Positions 45,350-56,479 of a stretch of 64,000 nucleotides of DNA are shown here, one piece after another; within the stretch, counting starts at the first letter, position 1; the number at the start of each line of letters is the position of its first letter. The stretch is from Talpa occidentalis (lineage: Eukaryota; Chordata; Mammalia; Eulipotyphla; Talpidae). Both the position numbers and the translations under genes were made by a program. The stretch spans positions 89,993,721 through 90,057,720 of the forward strand of contig NW_023605083.1 of the NCBI RefSeq assembly GCF_014898055.3. Reading direction: 5' to 3'. The notes below the pieces were generated by a model. That model saw only the letters and a program-made list of their open reading frames with translations. It searched no databases and had not been told where the DNA came from.

Positions 45350-46240
45350 CAGGTCTCTACTGCCTTTCTGCTGTGGGGACTGGACTCTCCTTTTATCCAC
45401 GTTAAAAAAATTATTTTGGTTCATTCTAGGAAAAAAGTTCTATTTCCCTGTGTTTTTCTGATTATAAAGTCTAGATTGTATAAGGTAAAAACTGCTGAGT
45501 TACTTTGGACTTGCTGACAAGCTATACAAAATTCTTATTGGTTGAATAAAAGCTTTTAAATTTACTTATTGGACCTGTAAAAGGTTAAGTTTTTTGTTAA
45601 AACTAATTAACCTGGTAAAATATGAAGTGGTAACACAGACATTTTTGAGCTAAATTCTAAACCTCAGATTTTAATAAAAGCCTAAAAATAGGCAAACTGT
45701 AAAAATTTACTTCTTCTATTCTCAAGATAAGAGTGTTCTTTTATGTTTTAAAAAATGCTCATTCTCAGTGAGATAAAGTGTTGACAACCTAAAGCCAAAA
45801 AATCATTTCTTAAAAATATAAATTCAAAAAATATTTTCTTACCTAAAAAAGGTTAGTAAAAACTGCCATGACTGCTATGGTCTTGAGCCCAAGGTCTTTG
45901 GTAGTAATTAAGATTAGACACTTATTCTATGTGCAGATTTTAGCTTTTAACTCATTAAAAACCTCAGTATCTTCACACATAGTGGTAAAACTATCTTTTA
46001 AAAAATATACACATGGCCAAAACTTTAAATGTATATCAAGAGATCTCTATGTCTGTTTGTGTCTGTTTTTGTGTTTTTGTTTTGTTTTGTTTTTTACCTC
46101 TGGAGTACTAATATAAACGGTGCCTATATAAGTTCTCATAAAAACAAATTTTAAGATCATGATCCAAAATTTTTGATATACAGAATCTAGTTCAAATTTT
46201 ATGATATAATTCAAAGCATATATGCATTACAATTTCGCCT
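45350..46240 (+). mobile_element. AT-rich ERV interior replacing gag-pol-env
   Basis: About 0.9 kb of highly A+T-rich sequence with no coding potential. The same blocks occur inverted at 1-1,360 and directly at 2,640-2,872/3,603-3,800, so it is a shared family interior rather than random decay. Confidence 0.65.
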
Positions 46241-46544
46241 AGGCCGTCTCATCCTCTCAGGGACTCCTGACACAACATTTTGCTGAGGCTGGTCTTTGGC
46301 ACCACTCCCTAGGGCTCCTCCTTATGGCTTTTCTAGCACTCCCTTCTCCCTCCTCCCCCAGCACCACCTACTAGCAGGTTCCCTGGGGTGTGAAAAGCTG
46401 GGCTGTGAGTGAGTGCTGGGTAGGAGCTTACCAGGAAAGGAATGATCCCAATGGAGTCTTGTGTTTGGGAGGTGGTGGGGCCAAGGGGGACCACTGTTTC
46501 CTGCCTGCCTGATGATCCTCACCTCCACTGCCCACCATTTCCAG

Positions 46545-46760
46545 TTGTGATCCCAAGTGTCCGCCGCATATTTGCTAAGGAACGTGAAGACCAGCAGAAG
46601 CAGAAATCAAACAAAGAAAGTGAGAACCACAATGATTCTGATCTCCAGCAACATAGACAGTCTTCTCCTTTGAGTGGGGCTGACAAGGTGAAGTCAGGTG
46701 ACCCACTGGCAACCTTGAGAAGGCTGGTTGATGACCTAAAACTTATGGATACTAAATCAT
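46545..46760 (+). CDS. Candidate exon E5 of hypervariable exon array
   Basis: The longest cassette: 216 nt (72 codons) between acceptor ...catttccag and donor gtgagtac, open in phase 1 only. The product is hydrophilic and rich in Lys, Glu, Gln, Asp and Ser, with a Gln/Lys stretch (EREDQQKQKSNKESEN) and a C-terminal helix-like segment (DPLATLRRLVDDLKLMD). The latter broadly recalls the helical end of E6 and E7. One base differs from the donor consensus shared by the other units. No cysteine or membrane segment. Family unknown. Confidence 0.5.
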
Positions 46761-49700
46761 GTGAGTACAAATTGCCCTCTGCCTGTTTTCAATCTTCATT
46801 CCCCCACCACCTCTGCCCACCTTGGGCCCCACCCCTATCTTCCTAAACCTTCTTCTTGTCAGTGATTGAGGCCCACTCTATCCAAGGGTAGATCTGGGAC
46901 CAGAGGAGGCAGCTCTTACAGGACACTTCATCTGCCAAGTACATTCCCAGTACCCCATGGTCCCTCACCTGCTCAGAGCCCAGAGAGGAGGAGGCTGACA
47001 TTCGCAAGGGCCCTGGGAGGAAGGGGGTAGGTGTCCTGTCAGCTCCCAGGAGAATCTGGCCTGGCCTCCTGGCTCTCGCCCTTCCCTGCTCCGCCTCAGG
47101 GTCCCTATCTGTACATGGGAGAGCAAGAGCCTGCGCTGTGGACTGTGTGAGGGTGAAGAGACCCCACGGTAAACACTCGGCACAGATCTCACACCCAGCA
47201 GCTGCTCAGTACACAGGAGCCCAGATGCTACTGCTGCTGCTGTGCTGCTATTGCTCCAGCAGAACCGGGGGGCGGAGTTTCTTCCTGCCACAGGGAGACC
47301 TGAGGCTAAGAGAGGGGTCGGGACTCACAAGGGGAGGTGGAGACAGACCCAGGAAAGTATGTACATTTCCTGGGTCCCAGATCAGGACATTTGTCCAGCA
47401 GTGTCTGTCTGGGTGTTTTTCCCCTGAGAATTAGGAGAGATTTGGGAAGGGGCCTGCAATGGCTGTGTGTGTATGGGGTGGGGGGAGTTGGGGGGTGTCT
47501 CCTGGGCTCTCTTGGAGACACAAGCACTGGGAGACAGGGCCATGGAACCCAGAACCACATTCCTGGGCAGGGATGTCTCCTGCACTGGGTGCTGCTTTGA
47601 GAGATCCCCACCCAGTTCCTTCATTCCCGCCCCTCACCATTGCTTTCCTCTTGAATTTTGGTCATAATCTTGCAGATGAGGGTGACATGGCCTTCCATTT
47701 CCCCTTTTGATCTGCATTTATCTGATGATTAGAGCCACTGAGCACCTTTTGTGAACTTGGTCATGGGCATATCTCGTTTTAGAAAATGTCTCTTCAAGTC
47801 TGTTATCAATATTTAATTGTAGCACAAATTTATATTCTTTATATATTTTGGGTGAACTCCTTATATGATATATTATTTGTACATATTTTTGTCCACTCCA
47901 TGGGTTGCATTTTCATTTTGTTGACCCAAAATCCCAGGAATGACCTTTTGATACAATACACAAAATTATTTGGTTTTTGACGTCAGCTGCTAAAGCACCT
48001 GGAATCTCAGGAGTGCTAAGAGGGCCCCGTTACGCTAAAGGATGACCAAGCTGGGCCTAGGAAATTTCAGGTCAGGCCTGGTGACCAGAAAGACAAAGGT
48101 TGGCTTCCAGAGAGAGGGGCTAAGTGTTTGAGGATGGGTCCTTTCCTCATGTAAGGCAGAACCCACTCTTGTTCTGGAAGAACTGGGTATACAATTAAGG
48201 AAGTAAGGTTAACAAATCCAAATTCAAATTAGGACTAATATCACCCAACATTAAAATGAGAGTAGAATGCTGCTCAAAGCCAAAAGAGACTCCTCAGTGA
48301 GAGGGTGTGTCCTGTTGTCAATGATATAGTAGATTGTGTCCCTGGGGAGAACTAGGCCTGCAGGCTGCCTTAAGACAGGTGGGTTGGGGTTTTTTCTTTT
48401 GTTTGTTCATTCCTTGGTTTGTTTGTTCTTTAGCTAAATCCTTACTGAGATGACTGTACTCTGCACTACAGGCTATTGCTGGGTCTCTGAAGATGATGAT
48501 GTGGGTGTGTTTATTCTTATCAAAGTTTAGGGGAGGTTAAAAGCATATATTCGTAGAAAGAACAGCAAGTCCTGATATTGTCTTCATGGCACACCGAGGG
48601 AAGGGTAGAAAAAGAAGAGAGAGGACGAAATTGCATAGACTGGAGTACATTTAACAAAAGATTTCAGATATTACTGTTCAGTGCACAGTTTTATCTCAGA
48701 CTTCCAGGGAGAGGGGCTGAGATTAGGTTCCTCACTAAATCAACCCTGCCCATGCAATGAAACCTAAAAATAGAAAGCCTTTTTCAGGCTGGAGTTTCCT
48801 TGATGGTGGAACACAGAGTGGCTGGAAGAGGCGCTCCTAGACAGATCTCAGGAGCCCCTGTACCCTCCACCCCTCACCCTGTGCTGAGTCCCTTTGCTGG
48901 TCCTGAGCCAGAAACCTCCACCCTAAACCAGTAAGGAGACTGCTCCTGAGTCCTGCGAGTCAGTCTAGGAAACTATCAAACCAAAATGGATTATTTGTGG
49001 GTTTATGAGGTCTTTGGAATTTGTCTGCAGGATGAACAAACAGGGTAGATAATCAGGGCACCTCACTGGCGACTGCCATCTGAAGTGGGGAGTGGTCTTC
49101 TGTACTGGATAAACCCCTTGAAACCCTGGGTCTTGTGCTGAGTCTGGGGAGTTCATGTCAATATTGAATTGAGTTGTAGGACACCAGCTGGTGTTCCAGA
49201 GAGCTGGAGTCAGGAGATAAAAACCCAAACCCCTCTTCCAGAATAAATTCTCTACACGTGGAGAGGTAGGGTCCCCCATGGAGGCTCAAATACCTGACAT
49301 CATCACTTCTACAGGGCAGCACTACCAGCGCCTGGTGAATCAGACTGTCAGAATGTCCTCCAGTGTGTATTGCCCATGAAAAATAGAAGTAATGATTATA
49401 TAAAATGTTCAAAGGTTTCTATGAGCTTTTGCTGAAATTTTACCTCCTGGCTTACTTAAGATGGCCCATTTGACAGGTGAGCAAAGTGAGACTCAGGGCA
49501 ATGAATCAGCCACCCAAGGAGTCAATATCCAAGTGAGTCTGAGCTGCAGCTCCTCAGGCCTGGCTATTCAGCCCATGTCAAGCCAGGCAATTCCAGAAAT
49601 GATTCCCCAACAGGCAGCAGTCAACAGGTGTCACTCTTGCACCAGTATCCCCAGATCGGCTTCATGAGGAAAAGTTGAGATTCCCGAGTCCTGAGCTGCC

Positions 49701-50651
49701 TGAAAAGCGCACCCGGCCTGGAACACACACAGCTCAGTGCCCCTCATACATGGCAGGATTTGCAATGGGGCTCAGGAAACCCTGAAATCCAGGAGTAGCT
49801 GAAACAATGATACCTGGGCCTGCTGTATTTTCCTTCCGAGAGCTGCATTGCACCCCAAACCTACTTCCCTAGAAATCCCACACTCTCCATGCAGGTTAGA
49901 GGCAGGGCATCCCTCTGAAGGTGCCTGCACCTGTGTGATTCCTGCCCAAAATTGTGAGCACCCTGATTCTACTCCCTGGCCCATCTGTAGAGGTGGCTGA
50001 TGTGGGTACCCTGCTCTGAATCTTTGCCCTTAGCAGCCCTGCCCTGACCCTCCACTCTCCTGGCCAAACCCCAGTGTGCTTTCCTCTGGGTGACTTCCTA
50101 CTCTGGCTGCTTGAGGCCTGTTCTTCTCAGTTGGTGTCCCAGGGCCAGGCAAGGTCTGAGGAGACCTAGGGTGGATACTCTGAGATCAACCCCCTAAACT
50201 CCTACCTCCTGTCAGTATCCAGGCCAAGGCTGGGGCCCCAGAGTCCAGGTCCAGGAGAGGGAAGACTCAGAGGACACATATCAGTGGGTGTCACCCCACC
50301 CCACTCACCCTCCCACCCCATCTAAATGAGGCCCACATTGCCCCCCTGGGACCCCAGGTCTCCTGACCTTGTCCAGTGTCTCCCACTTCCCTGGGCCCCT
50401 CCTTACTATGGCTTTTCTACCCCTCCCCTTTGCCTTCCTCCCCCAACACCACCTACTAGCAGGTTCCCTGGGGTGTGAAAAGCTGGGCTCTGAGTGAGTG
50501 CTGGGCAGGTGCTTACCAGGAGAGGAATGATCCAATGGAGTCTTGCTTTGGGGGATGGTGGGATGGGGCCAAAGGTGACCACTTCCCTGCCTGCCTGATG
50601 TTCTTCCCATCCCACCACCGCCTTCCCATCCCACTGATTTCCTGGGTCCAG

Positions 50652-50840
50652 CTGAAGCAATTGCACACCCTGAGGACCATCCACAGCTGTCATCGCACTC
50701 GACCCAAACGGATGAGAAACTCAAACAGTCCAAGTTCCTGCAGCTTGATATGGAAGCACTCAGTCTTGTGTTGGACCTCTCACGTGACCCGGATAAGAAA
50801 AAAATGGCTCATGTCCTAGAAGTTGTAATTTCTATAGCAA
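50652..50840 (+). CDS. Candidate exon E6 of hypervariable exon array
   Basis: 189 nt (63 codons) between acceptor ...cctgggtccag and donor gtgagtag, open in phase 1. The product starts EAIAHPEDHPQ and ends with an amphipathic helix (LDMEALSLVLDL...VLEVVIS). It is clearly related to E7 (same length, same termini, many substitutions) but not to E1, E3 or E5. The leucine pattern loosely recalls the helical part of adhesion-GPCR GAIN domains; this is only a suggestion and I do not rely on it. Confidence 0.5.
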
Positions 50841-51323
50841 GTGAGTAGACAAAGTGCCCGCTGCCTGGTGTCACTCTTCTCTCCCCCCACCACCTCAGCC
50901 CCCTCGGCCCCACCCCTGAACTCTCCTAGACCTTCTTCTAGTCAGTGACTGGGGCCCACTCTATCCAAGGGGGGATCCTGGACCAGAGGAGGCAGCACTT
51001 ACAGGACCCTTCACCTGCCAAGTGCATTCCCAGCATCCCATGTGCCCTCACTTGCCCAGGAGGGGTGCTAGCAGCCCAGAGAGGAGGAGGCTGACATTCA
51101 GAGGGGCCCTGGGAGGCAGCCAATAGTGGTCTTGTCTGGCTTCCAAGCAGACACTGGCCTGGCCTCCTGGCTCTCCCCTTTCCCTGCTCCACCTCAGGGA
51201 CCCCATCTGTGACATGGGAGAGCAGCAGCCTGCGCTGTGGACTGTGTGAGGGTGAAGAGACCCCACGGGAAACACTCGGCACAGATCTCACACCCAGCAG
51301 GTGCTCGGTACACAGGAACCCGG

Positions 51324-51326
<3 letters not shown>

Positions 51327-51361
<35 letters not shown>
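51327..51361 (+). repeat. Expanded (CTG)n tract in U6
   Basis: About twelve CTG units here against roughly five to seven at the equivalent place in U1, U3, U5 and U7. It lies in the intronic MIR block, outside the candidate exon. Confidence 0.95.
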
Positions 51362-52022
51362 ATTGCTCCAGCAGCTCCAGGGGGCAGAGGCTCTTCACAC
51401 CACAGGGAGACCTGAGGCTCAGAGAGGGATCTGACTCACACAGGGAGGTGGAGACAGACCCAGGACAGGGTGTACATTTCCTGGGTCCCAGATCAGCACG
51501 TTTGTCCAGTGTCTGTCTGGGTGTCGTTTTCCCGTGAGCGCCAGGAGAGGTTGAGGAGTGGCCTGCAATAGCTTCCGGGGTGTCTCCTGCCCTCTCTTGG
51601 AGACACAGGCACTGGGAGACAGAGCCATGGAAACCAGATCCACGTTCCTGGGCAGGGATGTCTCCTGCACCCGCTGCTGCTTTGAGAGATCCCCACCCCA
51701 ATCCCTCCTCCCCGCAGCTCACCATTGCTTACCTCTTGACTTTTGTTCATAATCTTCCAGACAGTGTTGACAGGGTCTCCCATTTTGCCTTTTGATTTGC
51801 ATTTACCTGATGATTAGAGATACTGAGCACATTTTCCTGAACTTGGTCATTTGCATATCTGCTTTTAGACAATGTCTCTTCAATTTATTGATTTTTAATT
51901 GGATTATTGATTTGTCTTCTTTGTATATTTTAAAAATGAACTCTTTATCTGGTATATAGTATGCAAATATTTTTGCCCTCTCCTTGTGCTGTCTTCTCCT
52001 TTGTTGACCCAAAATCCCAGGA

Positions 52023-52095
52023 AGCTTTGCACAATGGCAGTATTGTAGCCAATGAGGTTTATCCGAGGTGTGATTACTGCTAATTGAAAACTTTT
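52023..52095 (+). pseudogene. RNU4: 3'-truncated U4 snRNA retropseudogene
   Basis: The first ~73 nt of U4 snRNA are recognisable from AGCTTTGC onwards, including the conserved GCAGTATtGTAGCCAATGAG segment, with few changes. It stops after 'aaaactttt'. A perfect 15-bp target duplication, cccaaaatcccagga, lies at 52,008-52,022 and 52,096-52,110. There is no A-tail, as is usual for snRNA fragments retroposed by L1. It is absent at the same place in the other units, so it inserted after the array formed. Not expected to be functional, since the Sm site and 3' stem are missing. Confidence 0.95.
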
Positions 52096-54821
52096 CCCAA
52101 AATCCCAGGAGCCCCCTTATGATGTAATACACAAAAATATTTGGTTTGCGACCTCAGGTGCTAAAACCCTGGGAATTTCAGGAGCACTCAGAGGGTCCTT
52201 TTATGCTAAAGGATGACTGAGCTGGGCCCTAGGAAACTACAGGGCAATCCTGGTGACCAGAAAGACAAAGGTTGGCTTCTGGGGAGGGGCTCAGATTTTG
52301 AGGATGGATCCTTTCCACATGAAAGGCAGAAACCAGTCTCCTTCTGGAAGAACTTGGTATACAAATAGGGAAGTATGGTTAACATTCAAATTCAAATTAG
52401 GACTAATATCACCAAATACTAAATTGAGAGTAGAATGCAGCCAAAAGCCAAAAAAGAATCCTCAGTGAGAGGGTGTGTCCTGTTGTCAATGATAAAAGTA
52501 CATTGTGTCCCTGGGGAGGACTAGGCCTCCAGGCTGCCTTAAGACAAGTGGGTTTTGTGTTTGTGTTTTTGTTTTTGTTTTTGTTTTGCTAAATCTTTAT
52601 TGAGATAACTATACTTTGCACTGTAGTCTGTTGCTGAATCTTGGAAGATGATATTGTGGGTGTGTTTGTTGTTGTCAAAGTTCACAGCAGGTTAAAAGCA
52701 TATCTTGGTAGAAAGGACACCAAGTCCTGATATTGTCTTCACTTCACACCTAGGGAAGGATAGAAAAAGAAGAGAGAGGAGGAATTGCATAGAATCGAGT
52801 ATATTTAACAAAGATTTCAGATGTTACTGTTCAGTGCACAGTTTTATCTCAGGCTTCCAGGGAGAGGGACTGAGATGAGGCTCCTACTAAAGCCAAGGAT
52901 TTCATCAATCCTGCCCATGCAATGAAATCTAAAAAGAGAAAGCCTTTTCAGGCTGGAGTTTCCTTGTTGGTGAAACAGGGAAGTGCTGGAAGGGACATAC
53001 CTGGACAGGGCTTAGGAGCCCCTGTACCCCCAACCCCTCACCCTGTGCTGCGTCCCTTTGTGGGTCCTGGGCCAGAAACCTGCATCTTAAACCAGTAAGG
53101 AGACTGCTCCTGAGTCCTGTGAGTCAGTCTAGGAAACTATCAAACTTGAAAGCATTTGTGGGGTTGTGAGAAATTTGGAATTTGTAGGATGAACAAACAG
53201 GGTGGATAATCAGGGCACCTCATTGGCAACTGCCATCTGCAGTGAGGAGTGGTCCTGTGTACAGGATGAACCCCTTGAAACCCTGGGTCTTGTGCTGAGT
53301 CTGGGAAGTTCATGTCAATATTGAATTGAGTTGTAGGACACCCAGCTGGTGTTCCAGAGAGCTGGAGTCAGGAGATAAAAACCCAAACCTCTGTTCCAGA
53401 ATAAACTTCTGTATACATAGAGACTTAGGGTCCCTGGTAGAGGCTCAAATTCCTGACATCATCCCTTCTACAGGGCAGCACTACCAGCTCCGGTGAATCT
53501 GACTGTCAGAATGTCCTCCAGTGTGTATTGTCCATGAAAAATAGAAATAATCATTATATGAAATGTTTAAAGGTTTCTATCAGCTTTTGCTGATTTTTAC
53601 GTTTTGGCTTACCTAAGATGGCAGTTTGACAGGTGAGCAAAGGGAGGCTCAGGGCAGTGAATCACCCACCCAGAGAGTCAGTGTCCAAGCAAGTCTGAGC
53701 TGCAACTCCTCAGGCCTGGTTTCCTCAATCCCATGTGAAGCCAGGCACCTCCAGAAACGATTCCCCCCAACAGGCAAGAGTCAATAGGTATCACTCTCAC
53801 ACCCAGTGTCCCCAGCTCTGCTTCGGGAGGGAAGGTTGAGAGATACTGAGTGCTGAGCTGCCTGCAAAGCCCACTCAGCCTGGAACACACAAAGCTCAGC
53901 GCCCCTCATACATGGCAGGATTTGCAATGGGACTCAGGAAACTCTGAAATCCAGAGTGGCTGAAACAATGATCCCTGGGCCTACTGTCGTTTCCTTCTGA
54001 GAGCTGCACTGCACCCCAAACCTACCTCCCTAGAAAGCCCACACTCTACATTAGGTTAGGGGTGGGGGCTCCCCTCTGAAAGTGCCTGCACCTGTGTGAT
54101 CCCTGCCCAACCTGGTGAGCGCCCTGATTCCACTCCCTGGCCTGTCTGTGGAGGTGGCTGATGTGGGTGCCCTGCTCTGAATCTTTGCCCTTAGCAGGCC
54201 TGCCCTGACCCCTCCACTCCCCTGGCCACACCCCAGTGTGCTTTCCTCTGGGTGACGTCCTGCTCTGGCTGCTTGAGGCCTGTTCTTCTCAGTTGGTGTC
54301 CCAGGGCCAGGCAAGGTCTGAGGAGACCTGGGGGTGGATGCTCTGAGATCGACCCCCTGAAACCCCCACCTCCTGTCAGTATCAATGCCAAGGCTGGGAC
54401 CCCAGAGTCCAGGTCCAGGAGAGGGAAGACTCAGAGGACACAGATCAGTGGTGTCACCCCAACCCCTTACCCTCCCACCCCATCAGGGATCCTGAATGAG
54501 GCCCCCATCACTCCCCTGCGACCCCAGGTCTCCTGACCTTGTCCAGTGTTTCCCATCCCCTGGGCTCCTCCTTACTATGGCTTTTCTAGCACTCCGTTCT
54601 CCTTCCTCCCCCAACACCACCTACTAGCAGGTTCCCTGGGGTGTGAAAAGCTGGGCTCTGAGTGAGTGCTGGGTAGGAGCTTACCAGGAGGGGAATGATC
54701 CCAGTGGAGTCTTCCCTTCTGGCATGGTGGGATGGGGCCAAGGGTGAGCACTTTCCTGCCTGCCTGATGTTCCTCCTGTCCCACCACCCCCTTCCCCTCC
54801 CACTGAACTCTCTGGGTCCAG

Positions 54822-55010
54822 CTGAAGCAATTGCGCACCATGAAGACCACCCACAGCAGTCATTGCACTTGACCCAAACGGGTGAGAAACTCAAAAAGTC
54901 CGAGGTCCTGCGGCTTGATATGGAAGCAATCATCTCTAAATTGGACCGTGTAGATGACCTGGATACGGAACAATTGCTTGAAACCCTAGAAGTTAATATT
55001 TCTACATCAA
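54822..55010 (+). CDS. Candidate exon E7 of hypervariable exon array
   Basis: 189 nt (63 codons), acceptor ...tctgggtccag, donor gtgagtag, open in phase 1. The product has a polar N-terminal half (HHEDHPQQSLHLTQTGEK) and an amphipathic helical C-terminal half (DMEAIISKLDRVDDLDTEQL) ending LETLEVNISTSS, which contains an NIS N-glycosylation sequon. It is closest to E6. A secreted or membrane-anchored protein would be consistent with the sequon. No homologue recognised. Confidence 0.5.
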
Positions 55011-55731
55011 GTGAGTAGACAAAGTGCCCTCTGCTTGGTGTCAATCTTCTCTCCCCTCAACACTTCTGCTGCTTTGGCCACACCCCTGAACCCTACTAAG
55101 CCTTCTTCTAGTCAGTGACTGGGGCCCAGTCTATCCAAGGAGGGATCGGGGACCAGAGGAGGCAGCGCTTACAGGACCCCTCACATGACAAGTGCATTCC
55201 CAGCACCCCATGTGCCCTCACCTGCCCAGGAGGGGTGCTCAGAGCCCAGAGAGGAGGAGGCTGACATTCAGAAGGGCCCTGGGAGGGTGGGGATAGGTGT
55301 CCTGTCAGCTGCCAGGGAGACTCTGGCCTGGCCTCCTGGCTCTCCCCCTTCCCTGCTCCGCCTCAGGGTCCCCATCTGTGACATGGGAGAGCAGGAGGCT
55401 GCTGCGCTGTGGACTGTGTGAGGGTGAAGAGACCCCACGGGAAACACTCGGCACAGATCTCACACCCAGTAGATGCTCAGGACACAGGAGCCCAGATGCT
55501 GTTGCTGCTGCTGCTGCTGTTGCTCCAGCAGCCCCTGGGGGTGGAGGCTCTTCACGCCACAAGGAGACCTGAGGCTCAGAGGGTGTCGGGACTCAGGCAG
55601 AGACAGACCCAGGACAGGGTGTGCATTTCCTGGGTCCCAGATCAGGACGTTTGTCCAGCAGTGTCTGTCTGACTGTCCTTTTGCCATTAGTGCCAGGAGA
55701 GGTTGGGGAGGGGCCTGCAATGGCTTTGGGG

Positions 55732-56479
55732 TGTTACAGGGCAACCCCGATATAAAATGGGCTGCCTGACTGGGTCCTCAGCCGTGTGCTTAAAAAGGGA
55801 CTTACACTGCAGGCACACACAAAAGGTTAATAAAAGGTTTATTTACAAAAAAAAAAAAAAAGGGAAAATGGGGCCTCCCCTGGTGGCTCAGCGGTTGAGC
55901 GCCTGGTTGTGAAGCTGCCCACAGCCTCTGCAGCACAGGTTCCATCCCCGGCGGCAGGGCAAGGGTCCCACATGGCTCGCAGACCTCTCCTGGCGCCCGC
56001 TGCTCCCCTCAGCAGTGTATTTCGTCAGTCTGCCTGTTCTGTTCCCCGCTCTGGCTCTGGTGAATTCTCTCACCCTCCCGTGCTTCCGACTGTACCCGGT
56101 GTTTGTATAAAATTAAAAAAAAATTTTTTTCATTAAAAAAACAAGAAAGGGAAAATGAAGAAATGAATAACTCAGGGAGAAAAAGAGGCAGATAAACTCA
56201 TGAATGTGTCCTACCCATTCTGCTGACCTGGAATCCCAATGGCATGCTGAGAGCTGGCCAAGAGCCAAGAGCCTTGAAGCCAAGAGAGAGCCCCAAGGTC
56301 CACATGTCTGGTTTTATACCAAACCTGGCAGCTTAACTCCACCCTCAAGTCCCAGCAGCCCTCCCATTGGTGATGATGGGATTTGTCATTTCCAGTGTCT
56401 TGATGGCTTTGGTCTGGATTGGGGGTGGAGTCCACAAAGCCTGTATGGAATTAGCTCAGGACATCCTTTCCCCCTAACA
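55732..56479 (-). mobile_element. Solo LTR, family D (in U7) with SINE
   Basis: TG...CA ends, flanked by gggg on both sides (55,728-55,731 and 56,480-56,483), at the site equivalent to the U3 copy. A sense SINE (55,871-56,145) splits it. Its length without the SINE matches the U3 copy. Confidence 0.9.
55871..56145 (+). mobile_element. tRNA-derived SINE, sense, in LTR D
   Basis: Sense SINE with duplication aaagggaaaatg at 55,859-55,870 and 56,146-56,157. Absent from the U3 LTR D, so it inserted after that LTR was duplicated or after the units separated. Confidence 0.94.

Larger units (their letters stand above)
44700..46301 (+). mobile_element. Non-autonomous class II ERV with inverted termini
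   Basis: A 1.6-kb element flanked by a 6-bp duplication ccactc (44,694-44,699 and 46,302-46,307). It begins TGCCGATGACCAGCC, and its right end read on the minus strand begins TGCCAAAGACCAGCC, so the two ends are inverted copies. Inside come LTR-like sequence, a Lys3-type primer site, a gag matrix remnant and an AT-rich interior, with no pol or env. It is the clearest large exception to the antisense rule. Confidence 0.75.
44205..49890 (+). repeat. Tandem unit U5 (with ERV insertion)
   Basis: Conserved start (44.2-44.69 kb), ERV 44,700-46,301, exon E5, MIR/CTG block (47.23 kb), conserved block (47.5 kb), old L1 scrap (47.7-47.93 kb), 'aggcctgcaggctgcctt' region (48.35 kb) and MIR landmark (49.46 kb). 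Without the ERV it is close to 4.1 kb. Confidence 0.87.
49890..54050 (+). repeat. Tandem unit U6 (intact)
   Basis: The cleanest unit, about 4.16 kb, with all landmarks in order and only one small insertion (a U4 snRNA retropseudogene at 52,023). Its period against U5 and U7 defines the array spacing. It carries the longest CTG tract of the array. Confidence 0.9.

Noticed and set aside
54822..55010. Naming the exon array as an adhesion-GPCR (ADGRE-type) gene.
   Set aside because: The helical LLETLE pattern and phase-1 exons are suggestive, but no GPS motif, EGF domain or seven-helix region is in the window.
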